64,000 nucleotides of DNA from Tumebacillus_A lipolyticus. Its GTDB lineage: Bacteria > Bacillota > Bacilli > Tumebacillales > Tumebacillaceae. Each line of letters opens with the position of its first letter. Position 1 is the first letter of the stretch. Positions 34,177 through 41,899 of this stretch are shown in pieces. The stretch is from the NCBI RefSeq assembly GCF_042682745.1, contig NZ_JBHUIO010000005.1, positions 806,001 to 870,000 on the forward strand, in the 5' to 3' direction. Below the pieces are notes generated by a model. It did no database searches and was not told the origin of the DNA. It saw only the letters and a list, made by a program, of their open reading frames with translations. Position numbers and translations under genes: made by a program.

Positions 34177-35526
34177 TTATGCTTTCGCCTTTCCAGCCTG
34201 CAATCGAATGCTCACATAGAGCAGTGCGATCAGCGTCCAGAAGTGCGTGATGACGTTCAGGTCTTCAAAAATCGCTGCGGTGAAGTTCTCCACCAGCATA
34301 CCAAAGAGTGCGGCGACGATACCAGCGTTCAGCGCGAAGAGGAACGTGTCGCGCTGCTTGGAGCCGAACACCGCTTTCACCCCTTTGATCACCGGGGTGA
34401 AGACCATCGCCACATAGGCGAGCGTGCCGACGATCCCGATCTCCGCCAGCAGTTTGAAATACTGGTTGTCGATCCACGTCGCGCCCGGAACGCCGTTGCG
34501 GGTCGCGACCGAGTCGCCGACAGTGCCGATCCCGGTGCCAAACACCGGATACTCTTTAAAAATCGTCAAGGCGCGCGCCCAGAACTCGACGCGACCGCCT
34601 TCGGAAGCTTTCTGCCAATACTCGGGCGTGAAAGCGAGGGTCAAGCGCGATACGACGCCTTCCGCCACGAACGGTGCGGCGACCAAACCTGCGATGCCGA
34701 CGATCGCCAGCCACTTGTTGCGGGTGATGATCGTATAGACGAGCATCCCCGCGAGGAAGCCGATCCATGCACCGCGGGAGTAGGTCAGCACCAGGCAGAC
34801 CAACATCAGCAAGGATGCGCTGCCGTAGATGATGCGACCGCCCCAATTTTTCGCCCACAGGGTCAGGGCGATGGCGATCGGCGTGATCAGCACCATGAAC
34901 CCGCCAAGCGCGTTCGGGTTGCCGATCGAGGAGAAGACGCGAATCTTGATGCCTTTCTCCACTTCCGAGTAGGTCCAGGACGGCGGTGTTTCCCAGCCGG
35001 CCAGCTTTTGATAGATACCGAACGCAGCCACCAGCGCCGCCGCGACGATCATGCCGTGCACCATGTCTTTGATCGTGTCTTCATCATCGATCAGCGCGTT
35101 GAGCACGAGGAAGTAGAGCGACGCTTCCAACAGAGTGCGCACACCGTCGAGCACGATGCCGATGCTCGCGTGCGCTTGCACCCAGTGGTCATACGGCGTG
35201 ATTTTCAGCACCGACGGGTTGATCACCCAGTTGGAGATCGCCGACAGAATCGTCGCGACAAACGTGAACAGGATCAACCAGTGCAGGCGGCTCGCCTTCC
35301 AATCGACGCGGCCTTCCACCTTCGACTTCCAGAAGAAGAGCAGGTAGAGCAGGAAGATCAGCCCTTCCTTCCAAGCAGGGATCAATGCCCCGATCAGCGG
35401 CAGGTCGCCAAACAGCTCCCGCAGCATGTAGTTGATGATCGAGAAGAAGGAGAGGATCAGCAGGACGTAGTAGGTCAGGTCGCGCACGCGCTGCGCGCGC
35501 AATCCCAGTTGCGGTTGTGTCTGCAT
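34177..35526 (-). CDS. O-antigen ligase / polymerase (Wzy_C) family membrane protein
   Basis: 449 residues with ten or more membrane segments. The core motif LVLTYSRGAWIGFLAGMLVY and the large external loop (about residues 285-345, with EYPVFGTGIGTVGDSVATRNG) are typical of the WaaL/Wzy_C superfamily, whose members polymerise or ligate glycans from polyprenyl-diphosphate carriers, including protein O-oligosaccharyltransferases. ATG at 35526 overlaps the stop of the SLH gene upstream (TAATG), so these are translationally coupled. Acting next to S-layer genes it may link a glycan to S-layer protein or polymerise the wall polymer. Confidence 0.88.
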   Translation of the reverse strand: MQTQPQLGLRAQRVRDLTYYVLLILSFFSIINYMLRELFGDLPLIGALIPAWKEGLIFLLYLLFFWKSKVEGRVDWKASRLHWLILFTFVATILSAISNWVINPSVLKITPYDHWVQAHASIGIVLDGVRTLLEASLYFLVLNALIDDEDTIKDMVHGMIVAAALVAAFGIYQKLAGWETPPSWTYSEVEKGIKIRVFSSIGNPNALGGFMVLITPIAIALTLWAKNWGGRIIYGSASLLMLVCLVLTYSRGAWIGFLAGMLVYTIITRNKWLAIVGIAGLVAAPFVAEGVVSRLTLAFTPEYWQKASEGGRVEFWARALTIFKEYPVFGTGIGTVGDSVATRNGVPGATWIDNQYFKLLAEIGIVGTLAYVAMVFTPVIKGVKAVFGSKQRDTFLFALNAGIVAALFGMLVENFTAAIFEDLNVITHFWTLIALLYVSIRLQAGKAKA

Positions 35527-36200
35527 TATTTCTTAGCTCCCTTCTTCGCATCATCTGGGCGCAGATCTTTCAGCGCCTTGGCGAACATGTACGCGGTCGC
35601 CGCGCGGTCTGCCGTATCGTCCGGCTTGAAGTTGCCATCTGTGTTGCCCTTCGCATATTGGTTGGCGACCAGCGAGCGGATCGCCTTTTCATACTTATGT
35701 CCTACGATGTCTGGCAGCGGAAACGCCGTCTTCTCGTTGACCGGAATGTCGAGCGCTTGTACGACCCCATTTGCCAACTCACCGCGGGTGACCGGACGAT
35801 CTGGCAAAAATCCGCTCTGCACATCGAACGGAATCTGCTTGCGCTTGGTTGCTTCTGCCACCACCGCAGCCGCCCAGTGCGAGGTCGGCACGTCCACATA
35901 TTCGCTGTTCGCAGGCGCGGTCAGCTCCTCGATCTTCACACCGTTGACCTTGAGCATCAGCGCGACCAGTTCGGCACGCGTTATCGGCGCTTCCGGATAG
36001 AAGTTCCACACCGTTTCATCTCGGCCTTTCATGTAGCCATGATTGTACATGTACTCGATCTCATAGACCGCGTAATGGCCGGATGGGACGTCCTTATAGA
36101 TCGTCGAGCCAAACGGCAATTCGTAGAAAAAGACAAGTGTCATGAGATACAGTGCCGCCATGATCCCGGCGAACCACTTGAACGTCGATTTCCTCTGCAT
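35526..36200 (-). CDS. Membrane-anchored SLH-domain protein
   Basis: 224 residues. One N-terminal membrane segment (WFAGIMAALYLMTLVFFYE) without an obvious cleavage site, then three SLH domains filling almost all the rest: KDVPSGHYAVYEIEYMYNHG with ITRAELVALM, VDVPTSHWAAAVVAEATKRK with VTRGELANGV, and the third with ADRAATAYMF. A Lys-rich tail ends the protein. It could tie membrane and wall polymer together. ATG 36200 follows GGAGGAATATC. First gene of the SLH-ligase-GT4 operon. Confidence 0.88.
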   Translation of the reverse strand: MQRKSTFKWFAGIMAALYLMTLVFFYELPFGSTIYKDVPSGHYAVYEIEYMYNHGYMKGRDETVWNFYPEAPITRAELVALMLKVNGVKIEELTAPANSEYVDVPTSHWAAAVVAEATKRKQIPFDVQSGFLPDRPVTRGELANGVVQALDIPVNEKTAFPLPDIVGHKYEKAIRSLVANQYAKGNTDGNFKPDDTADRAATAYMFAKALKDLRPDDAKKGAKK

Positions 36201-36328
36201 GATATTCCTCCATCATTCCTTTTCGTTCAAACGCAATCATTCAATAATTGTAAGTCTCAGGCTCCTCCGCGTCAATTCACAGCTTGTTGACATTCTGTTA
36301 CGATTAGAGCTGAAGGAGGGAATTCTTC

Positions 36329-36988
36329 GTGCTCACATCCTATCGCACCCTGCTCGCACCAAGCGAAGAGACTATCATCATCAAAAAATCTCGCTTCATC
36401 GGCTACGCGACACCTGTCGCGTCAGAAGAGGAGGCGCTCGCGTTTATTCAACGGATTCAAAAGCAGCACTGGGATGCCACCCATAACTGCTACGCCTACG
36501 TGTTCGGCCCGCATCAGGAGATTCAGAAGTCGAACGATGACGGCGAGCCGTCCGGCACGGCTGGCAAACCGATCTTAGAGGTGATCAAAAAGGAAGATCT
36601 GCGCAATGTCGCCGTTGTCGTCACCCGTTACTTTGGCGGCATCATGCTCGGCGCAGGCGGCCTGATCCGCGCCTATTCGCAGACGGCAGCAGCCGGCTTG
36701 CACGCGGCGGGCATCGTCACCCGCAAGCTGTTTCAGGAGATCAGCATCGCGATCGACTACACTTGGCTCGGCAAGGTGGAAAACGAGATCCATGCGACAG
36801 ACGACTATCACCTCGATCGCGTCGAGTACATGGATCGCGTCACCGTCTATGCGCTGGTTCCCGTGGAAAAGGCGGACGCTCTGCACAAGCAGATCATCAA
36901 CGCCACCCACGGACAGGCAGAACTGCAAAACACGGAGCAAAAGTATGTATTCGAACAGGACGGACGGTTGATCAAAACGGATTCCTGA
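36329..36988 (+). CDS. YigZ/YvyE (IMPACT) family protein
   Basis: 219 residues, the normal length. The N-terminal UPF0029 domain has KKSRFIGYATPVASEEEALAF, HNCYAYVFG, DDGEPSGTAGKPILEVI and VVVTRYFGGIMLGAGGLIRAYSQ; a DUF1949 domain forms the C-terminus. Conserved cytosolic protein of unknown biochemical role, related to the eukaryotic translation regulator IMPACT. It starts at GTG 36329, 8 bases after GGAGGG. In B. subtilis yvyE is near degS, so this agrees with the wider synteny. Its 3' end overlaps the convergent ComK-like gene by 17 bases. Confidence 0.93.
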   Translation: MLTSYRTLLAPSEETIIIKKSRFIGYATPVASEEEALAFIQRIQKQHWDATHNCYAYVFGPHQEIQKSNDDGEPSGTAGKPILEVIKKEDLRNVAVVVTRYFGGIMLGAGGLIRAYSQTAAAGLHAAGIVTRKLFQEISIAIDYTWLGKVENEIHATDDYHLDRVEYMDRVTVYALVPVEKADALHKQIINATHGQAELQNTEQKYVFEQDGRLIKTDS

Positions 36989-37505
36989 TCCCGTAGTTCA
37001 TCGTCTCCCGGTAAAACGTCTGCACGATGCGCGCGTGGCGAAGCTGTTGGAGGGCAAAATCGCTGCTCTGCAAACACTCCACCTTCTGCCCGCCGCAAAA
37101 GAGCAGCGTACAGCATGTCGAGGTCTTCCCCGGCACCACCCGGTCGATCAGATGGGGCGCCACATACCCGGTCGTCCCATCTTTTTGCACCCGGGGCAAC
37201 CGCATTTTGATCGGCACGAGCATCAAGCTCGGCGCGATCGGAAGCGGCACATACAACCTTCTCCCCAGTATTTCCCCATATCGCTCCCTAACTGCAGTCA
37301 GATCGACTCCAAAATGGCGCGCCACCCCTTTGAGCACAACGGGTACAGGTCGCGGATCATTCCACATCTGTCCATCCTCTGTCATCACTCTCGTCATGTC
37401 TCCTCCGCCTTCCACATATACAGGCGCCAAGACGGCCAGATCATAGACGAACGATTCGGTCGGCGCGGTTTGCATCAGATCGCATTCGAGTTGTAGAAGC
37501 TCCAC
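36972..37505 (-). CDS. ComK-like protein
   Basis: 177 residues. I see the ComK pattern: an N-terminal strand region (DLAVLAPVYVEGGGDMTRVM), LKGVARHFGVDLTAVRERYGEILG, then SLMLVPIKMRLPRVQKDGTTGYVA and a TLLFCGGQKVECLQSSDFALQQLRHARIVQTF block like ComK's closing helix region. ComK is the competence transcription factor of Bacilli. Similarity is by eye and distant. It starts at GTG 37505 behind AAAGGAAAC. Convergent with yigZ and divergent from a small sigma-factor gene, which suits a competence regulator. If wrong, it is an unassigned small cytosolic protein. Confidence 0.55.
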   Translation of the reverse strand: MELLQLECDLMQTAPTESFVYDLAVLAPVYVEGGGDMTRVMTEDGQMWNDPRPVPVVLKGVARHFGVDLTAVRERYGEILGRRLYVPLPIAPSLMLVPIKMRLPRVQKDGTTGYVAPHLIDRVVPGKTSTCCTLLFCGGQKVECLQSSDFALQQLRHARIVQTFYRETMNYGIRNPF

Positions 37506-37740
37506 GTTTCCTTTCCCCTTTCATCACTACTTCACCTACATTTAAATCGGCGTTTATTACCATATTTTATTTTTCTAGGTAAATTGAGTCAACCCAACCT
37601 TTGACAAAATTCGACTCCCGTTCGACCTGCGCCCAGTCGACGGGCACCCACTGCTCGCTCCAGCCCGAGTTGGGCTGAGCTGACTTTTGTCCCCGTGTTC
37701 ACTCGATCGCTATGCTGATGTTGCGTATACGACATGGCAC

Positions 37741-37752
37741 GGGACCGGTCCC
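37741..37752. promoter_or_regulatory. Perfect 12-bp palindrome before the sigma-factor gene
   Basis: GGGACCGGTCCC ends a few bases before the AAGGGG Shine-Dalgarno of the sigma-factor gene. A candidate operator or a hairpin at the ribosome-binding site. Confidence 0.45.
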
Positions 37753-37770
37753 CTCTAAGGGGAATTTGAT

Positions 37771-38349
37771 ATGCACGGCGAAGATCGCTGGCAAGCAACC
37801 GTTTTACAGGCGCAGCAACAGGATGGGCAACAGTTGATCGCACTGCTCGACGAGTTTGAAAATGTGATTCAAGGTGCCGTCGCACGCTTCTATGTGCCGC
37901 CTCATGAGCGCGGCGATCTGCTGCAGGAAGCGTATGTCGCTTTTCTCAAAGCTGTTTACAAGTTTGACCCGACGCGAGGTGTGCCTTTCGCCTCCTATGC
38001 GAAAGCGAAAACGCATGAAGCGACTTGGCAATACATGCGCGTGCGCGGGCGCAACCAGATGCGGGAGCTGGCAGACAACCCGCTTGCTGACGATGAGGGG
38101 GAAAGCATCTCTCTGCTCAGCCTATTGCCCGATCCTCAGGCGGAAGAGTCGTTTTGTGAGCTGGAATGGCGGTCTTTGCTCGCCTCCCTCTCTGAGCGAG
38201 AAGCGCTCGCCGTCGAGAAGATCATGATCGACGGCATGTCGATGGCCGCTCTGGCTCGTCAGACGGGCGTGTCTGCCGATACGGTCAAGACGTGGAAGCG
38301 GCGTGCGCTGGTGAAGATTCGGGAGGAGCTTGGAAAGGGGAAGGAGTGA
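37771..38349 (+). CDS. Small sigma-70 family RNA polymerase sigma factor
   Basis: 192 residues. Region 2 spans about residues 25-95 (ERGDLLQEAYVAFLKAVYKFDPTRGVPFASYAKAKTHEATWQYMR). Region 4 is at about 135-185, with LSEREALAVEKIMIDGMSMAALARQTGVSADTVKTWKRRALVKIREEL. No region 1.1 or clear region 3, so it is a small group 3/4-like or SigH/ComX-like factor. ATG at 37771 follows AAGGGG. It is divergent from the ComK-like gene; a competence or stress regulon is possible but unproven. Alternative sigma with no anti-sigma gene beside it. Confidence 0.85.
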   Translation: MHGEDRWQATVLQAQQQDGQQLIALLDEFENVIQGAVARFYVPPHERGDLLQEAYVAFLKAVYKFDPTRGVPFASYAKAKTHEATWQYMRVRGRNQMRELADNPLADDEGESISLLSLLPDPQAEESFCELEWRSLLASLSEREALAVEKIMIDGMSMAALARQTGVSADTVKTWKRRALVKIREELGKGKE

Positions 38350-38404
38350 GGGAGTGGTGAGTAAGTAGGGTCGTGATAGGGATGGCAGGTTGGTGAGCTT
38401 GCGA

Positions 38405-38442
38405 AGAAGCCCCTTGCGCAGAATTGGCGCAAGGGGCTTTTA
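38405..38442. terminator. Strong bidirectional terminator
   Basis: AAGCCCCTTGCGC (38407-38419) pairs with GCGCAAGGGGCTT (38427-38439), followed by TTTTA on the plus strand. It ends the sigma-factor unit and marks the left edge of the AT-rich block. Confidence 0.88.
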
Positions 38443-38550
38443 CGGTGCTTTTGATGATTTCGATCAGGAAGCCTTGCAACCATTCTTTGGATCATTAACT
38501 AGATATGCTACTATTAGATTTAACATATTTTACTTACGGCGGTGACCAAC

Positions 38551-39819
38551 ATGAATGACTCGTATCGTAGAATAATAGGAGCACGAATCAAATCCGCTCG
38601 ACAGAATCGCAAGTTTTCACAGGAAGAATTGGCTGAGGGCGTCTGCTCTCGCCAAACGATCAGTTTGCTAGAGAATGGGCAGCACTTGCCGTCTACTGAG
38701 TTTTTGAAGAAGATTAGCGATAAGCTCGAAATACCCTTTCACGAAATGTTGGGTGTTGAAATTCAAGAGTTTGAAGCAAAGATACAACTCGACATTCTCA
38801 AAATCTATGTGGAGACAGAGGACTACGCTTCCGCAAGTTCTTTGATCGAGCAACTTGAACTTCGGGAAGATTTGCTCGAGTATCAACGCCGGGAACTCAT
38901 GCTGTTTCATGCAGAATGTTTAATGCGTACAAAAAGGGTTGATCAAGCGATACAAATGCTAACCGACATGAAACTGCGTCTGGAACTTGAGCATGAACCG
39001 AATGATCATCTGGCAGCAATTCTATACAATAAGCTTGGGAGCGCCTATTATCTAAACTCAGACATTGTAAAAGCATACTCGACCTACCAGCAGGCTTATC
39101 AGATCAGTCATCGCTTCCCGTTCAATGTGACCTCTGCCGATATCGTGTTTAATTTAGGAATGATCTGTAGTCTGATGAGAAGAAAAGAGGAGGCCCTTAC
39201 CTTTTATGAAATCGCTCAACAATATTACGTCGAAATCTCCGACAATCGGAGATTAGCTGACACATTATTTAACAAAGCATTAATTTACCGGCATCTGAAC
39301 GACCTTTTCTCAGCCGAGCAGTGTCTACAACAAGCATTGGCATTGTTTGCATCACTCAATATGCCCCAAATGGCCAACATCGTCAAAATGGAGCTTGCAT
39401 ATTCGATCCTGTCAGCAATTGATCCTGACCAAGCTGTTGTCGACCTATTGAAATGTGCGGAGACGTTTGAAAGGTATGGTGACACTCAACGTGCAGTCTA
39501 CACGTATACGAGACTTGCTAAGTTATTGATAGGCTACAAACGATATGATGAATCAAAAAAATATCTTCTCCTTGCCTTAAGTAAATTCACAGATGATGAA
39601 TCGTTCAAACTCCCTCGCTTCGCATTTCTCTATCAAATATTCGGCGATTATTTCTTACAGATCCAAGAGTTTGACAAAAGTATCGAGTATTTGATCAAAT
39701 CAACGACCTTATTTAATAAGATGGGATTATTGAATGATGCCGCGGAGTCGTTACAATTGTCTGCAAAGGCATACGAAGAACTGCAAGAGATCTACCGGAA
39801 GTTAGCAAGTTCATCCTGA
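38551..39819 (+). CDS. XRE-TPR regulator, paralogue of the 40.2 kb gene, altered C-terminus
   Basis: 422 residues. XRE helix-turn-helix (about residues 5-60) with the block CSRQTISLLENGQHLPSTEF, identical in the next gene, then TPR-like repeats to the end. ATG 38551 is preceded by GGCGGTGACC; GTG 38542 is an alternative. Alignment by eye with the 40.2 kb paralogue holds until LFNKMGLLNDAAESLQLSAK; after that this protein ends in an unrelated short tail (YEELQEIYRKLASSS) about 10-15 residues early. No secreted-peptide frame follows it. Likely a tandem duplicate whose 3' end and peptide gene were lost or replaced. Confidence 0.85.
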   Translation: MNDSYRRIIGARIKSARQNRKFSQEELAEGVCSRQTISLLENGQHLPSTEFLKKISDKLEIPFHEMLGVEIQEFEAKIQLDILKIYVETEDYASASSLIEQLELREDLLEYQRRELMLFHAECLMRTKRVDQAIQMLTDMKLRLELEHEPNDHLAAILYNKLGSAYYLNSDIVKAYSTYQQAYQISHRFPFNVTSADIVFNLGMICSLMRRKEEALTFYEIAQQYYVEISDNRRLADTLFNKALIYRHLNDLFSAEQCLQQALALFASLNMPQMANIVKMELAYSILSAIDPDQAVVDLLKCAETFERYGDTQRAVYTYTRLAKLLIGYKRYDESKKYLLLALSKFTDDESFKLPRFAFLYQIFGDYFLQIQEFDKSIEYLIKSTTLFNKMGLLNDAAESLQLSAKAYEELQEIYRKLASSS

Positions 39820-40209
39820 CCGGATCAAAACCGCCCTATAATGCATCAGCGGAGGAAATGGTGAGAGCAAAGTTGGATCAATCGAACCAAGTTCGGGGCG
39901 TATCAAGAATTTTGTGTGAAGTGTAGAAAATGATCATAAATATATCGCGTGCTTCCCTCTTTGGCATATAGGCGATATTTAGCTCTTTGATGCCGATGAC
40001 CTGCTTGCGAATCGTGCTGTTACTGCTGTTGGTGGACACCCGTGACTCAAACATTCCCCCGTTTGACCCTGAAAACAATCTGTAAAGACCCTCTTTATTA
40101 AGAAGAAACAGCAGTTATCTAGATGAAGAATCGCTGCGACCGTGGGATGATAATCACAAATATGATATTATTATGTTCAATATATATCAGTTAAACGGTG
40201 GTGATCAAC
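39820..40209. other. Intergenic region between tandem XRE-TPR paralogues
   Basis: 390 AT-rich bases. No secreted-peptide frame after the first regulator. A 22-codon frame with a GGAGG (39858-39926) lacks an export signal. A 66-codon minus-strand frame (39878-40078) has no recognisable relatives and no neighbour in operon, so I leave it unassigned. The promoter of the second regulator probably lies near 40150-40190, which is very AT-rich. Confidence 0.5.
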
Positions 40210-41511
40210 ATGAACGAAGCATATAAGAAAATAGGCGAGCGGATCAAACATCATCGACTAAATCGCAAACTTTCTCAGGACGAACTGGCAGAAGGCATCT
40301 GCTCTCGGCAGACGATCAGCCTTCTTGAAAATGGGCAGCACTTACCTTCTACTGAGTTTATGAAGAAGTTTGCCACGAAGCTCGGAATTCCACTTCACGA
40401 AATTTTAGTCGATGATACAAAGGAATTAGAAGTTAAGGTGCAGCTTGACATCATCAAGGTGTATGTGGAAACGGAAAACTATATCTCCGCAATTCCTTTA
40501 ATTGAAGAGCTTGATCAGCTAAAAGATCTACTCGAATACCAACGCCGAGATCTTATCTTGTTTTATTCGGAATGTCTGATGCGGACAGGTAGAGCAGATC
40601 AGGCAATTGTAAAACTGACCGAACTAATTCAGCGGCTGGAACTTGAACGTGAATCGGATGATCATCTAATGGCGACTTTGTACAATAAGCTCGGAAGTGC
40701 TTATTACATGAACGCTGACAATGTGAAGGCATATTCTACCTACCAGCAAGCATATCAGATCAGCCAACGCTTTGCCTTCAATTTGACCTCTGCAGACATT
40801 GCGTTCAACTTAGGAATGATTTGTAGCTTGATGCGAATGAGAGAGGAGGCTATGAATTATTATAAGATAGCAAAATCGTATTTTGATGATGCATCGGATG
40901 TGAAAAGACTTGCCTACACTTTGTTTAATTTGGCCTTGGTTCACCGTCAATTAAGAGAACTTCCAATTGCTAACAAGTATTTGCTACAAGCTACAGCAAT
41001 CTTTGAATCGCTGAACATGATCAATCGTGTAAACATAGCAAAACAAGAGCATGCATATTATGTCTTATCAGAAACCGAACCTGAGGAAGCAATTAAGAAT
41101 TTACTGCAATGTGCCGTAGAGTTTGCGGAATTAGGTGATACTCCCCTTGAAATTTATACTTATTCAAGACTAGCTAAGGTACTCATCAAATATAATCGAT
41201 TTGATGAATCAAAAGAGTACCTCCTAACAGCATTAGGAATGATTCCCGAGAATCAATCGTACAATCATCTCTGTTACCCCATACTTTTTCAGGTGCACGC
41301 CACCTACTTACTCCATGTTAAAGACTTTGAGAAATGCATAGATTACTCTTTCAAATCGACAGATATTTTTGATAAAATGGGTTTGTCAAATGACGCAGCA
41401 GAGTCGTTACAGCTTTCCGCAGAGGCGTTTGAAAAACTCGGTATGTTCGATAAGGCATACCATTTGCAGCGAAAAGTGTGTGATTTGTTACGTCAAGCTA
41501 AAGACAACTAA
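40210..41511 (+). CDS. XRE-TPR transcriptional regulator (RRNPP-like receptor) with downstream propeptide
   Basis: 433 residues. Helix-turn-helix at about residues 5-60 (ERIKHHRLNRKLSQDELAEG, CSRQTISLLENGQHLPSTEF) and about 370 residues of TPR-like helices ending FEKLGMFDKAYHLQRKVCDLLRQAKDN. ATG 40210 follows GGTGGTGATC. A secreted 56-residue peptide gene starts 19 bases after the stop and a terminator follows, so receptor and peptide form one transcript. This is the PlcR-PapR / NprR-NprX arrangement. The binding site and target genes are not known; the neighbouring regulators and RHS toxin operon are plausible targets by position only. Confidence 0.88.
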   Translation: MNEAYKKIGERIKHHRLNRKLSQDELAEGICSRQTISLLENGQHLPSTEFMKKFATKLGIPLHEILVDDTKELEVKVQLDIIKVYVETENYISAIPLIEELDQLKDLLEYQRRDLILFYSECLMRTGRADQAIVKLTELIQRLELERESDDHLMATLYNKLGSAYYMNADNVKAYSTYQQAYQISQRFAFNLTSADIAFNLGMICSLMRMREEAMNYYKIAKSYFDDASDVKRLAYTLFNLALVHRQLRELPIANKYLLQATAIFESLNMINRVNIAKQEHAYYVLSETEPEEAIKNLLQCAVEFAELGDTPLEIYTYSRLAKVLIKYNRFDESKEYLLTALGMIPENQSYNHLCYPILFQVHATYLLHVKDFEKCIDYSFKSTDIFDKMGLSNDAAESLQLSAEAFEKLGMFDKAYHLQRKVCDLLRQAKDN

Positions 41512-41530
41512 CCCGAGAGGGGGGAATAAG

Positions 41531-41701
41531 ATGATCCGGAGAATATCATTAATTATTTCGGTCACCCTGTTCGCCATTGTTCTTTCCATTGAACTGTTTA
41601 GCCCGATTGTAACGGAAACAACACCTAAATCGAATATTGGCGAATATATAGCTACAGATTTGCCGATTGGTCCTCTTTCAAGTAAGAAACCAAGCATATA
41701 G
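41531..41701 (+). CDS. Candidate secreted signalling propeptide (56 aa)
   Basis: ATG 41531 follows GAGAGGGGGGAATAAG. The product starts MIRRISLIISVTLFAIVLSI (charged then hydrophobic, a Sec-type signal) and ends ATDLPIGPLSSKKPSI before a TAG. The tail motif DLPIG is reminiscent of the DLPFE core of PapR, the PlcR-activating peptide, though with extra residues after it. Size, signal, tail, position after an XRE-TPR receptor and a shared terminator all fit an RRNPP propeptide. Mature form unknown; processing within the last 16 residues is likely. Confidence 0.8.
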   Translation: MIRRISLIISVTLFAIVLSIELFSPIVTETTPKSNIGEYIATDLPIGPLSSKKPSI

Positions 41702-41716
41702 TAGGGCAATGTTAGG

Positions 41717-41745
41717 AGCTCCCTTTCTACAAGGGAGCTTTTTTT
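41717..41745 (+). terminator. Terminator of the receptor-propeptide unit
   Basis: Stem AGCTCCCTT/AAGGGAGCT followed by seven T. Confidence 0.92.
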
Positions 41746-41899
41746 ATTGCCAACGTGTGCTAATCCCCCTTATAAAACCGCTGACAACATTTTTTGTTTT
41801 TTGGCATCCAATATTCCGTTAAATTAAAGATAGTAACTTTTATTTGAACAAAAAGTGGTTTATCCACAACAAATATCCCACCGGAAGGAGATAAGCAAC

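Noticed and set aside
39858..39926. 22-codon frame with GGAGG after the first tandem regulator as a propeptide
   Set aside because: Too short and hydrophilic to be exported; probably chance.
39878..40078. 66-codon minus-strand frame between the tandem regulators
   Set aside because: No recognisable family, no clear ribosome site; could be chance in AT-rich DNA.
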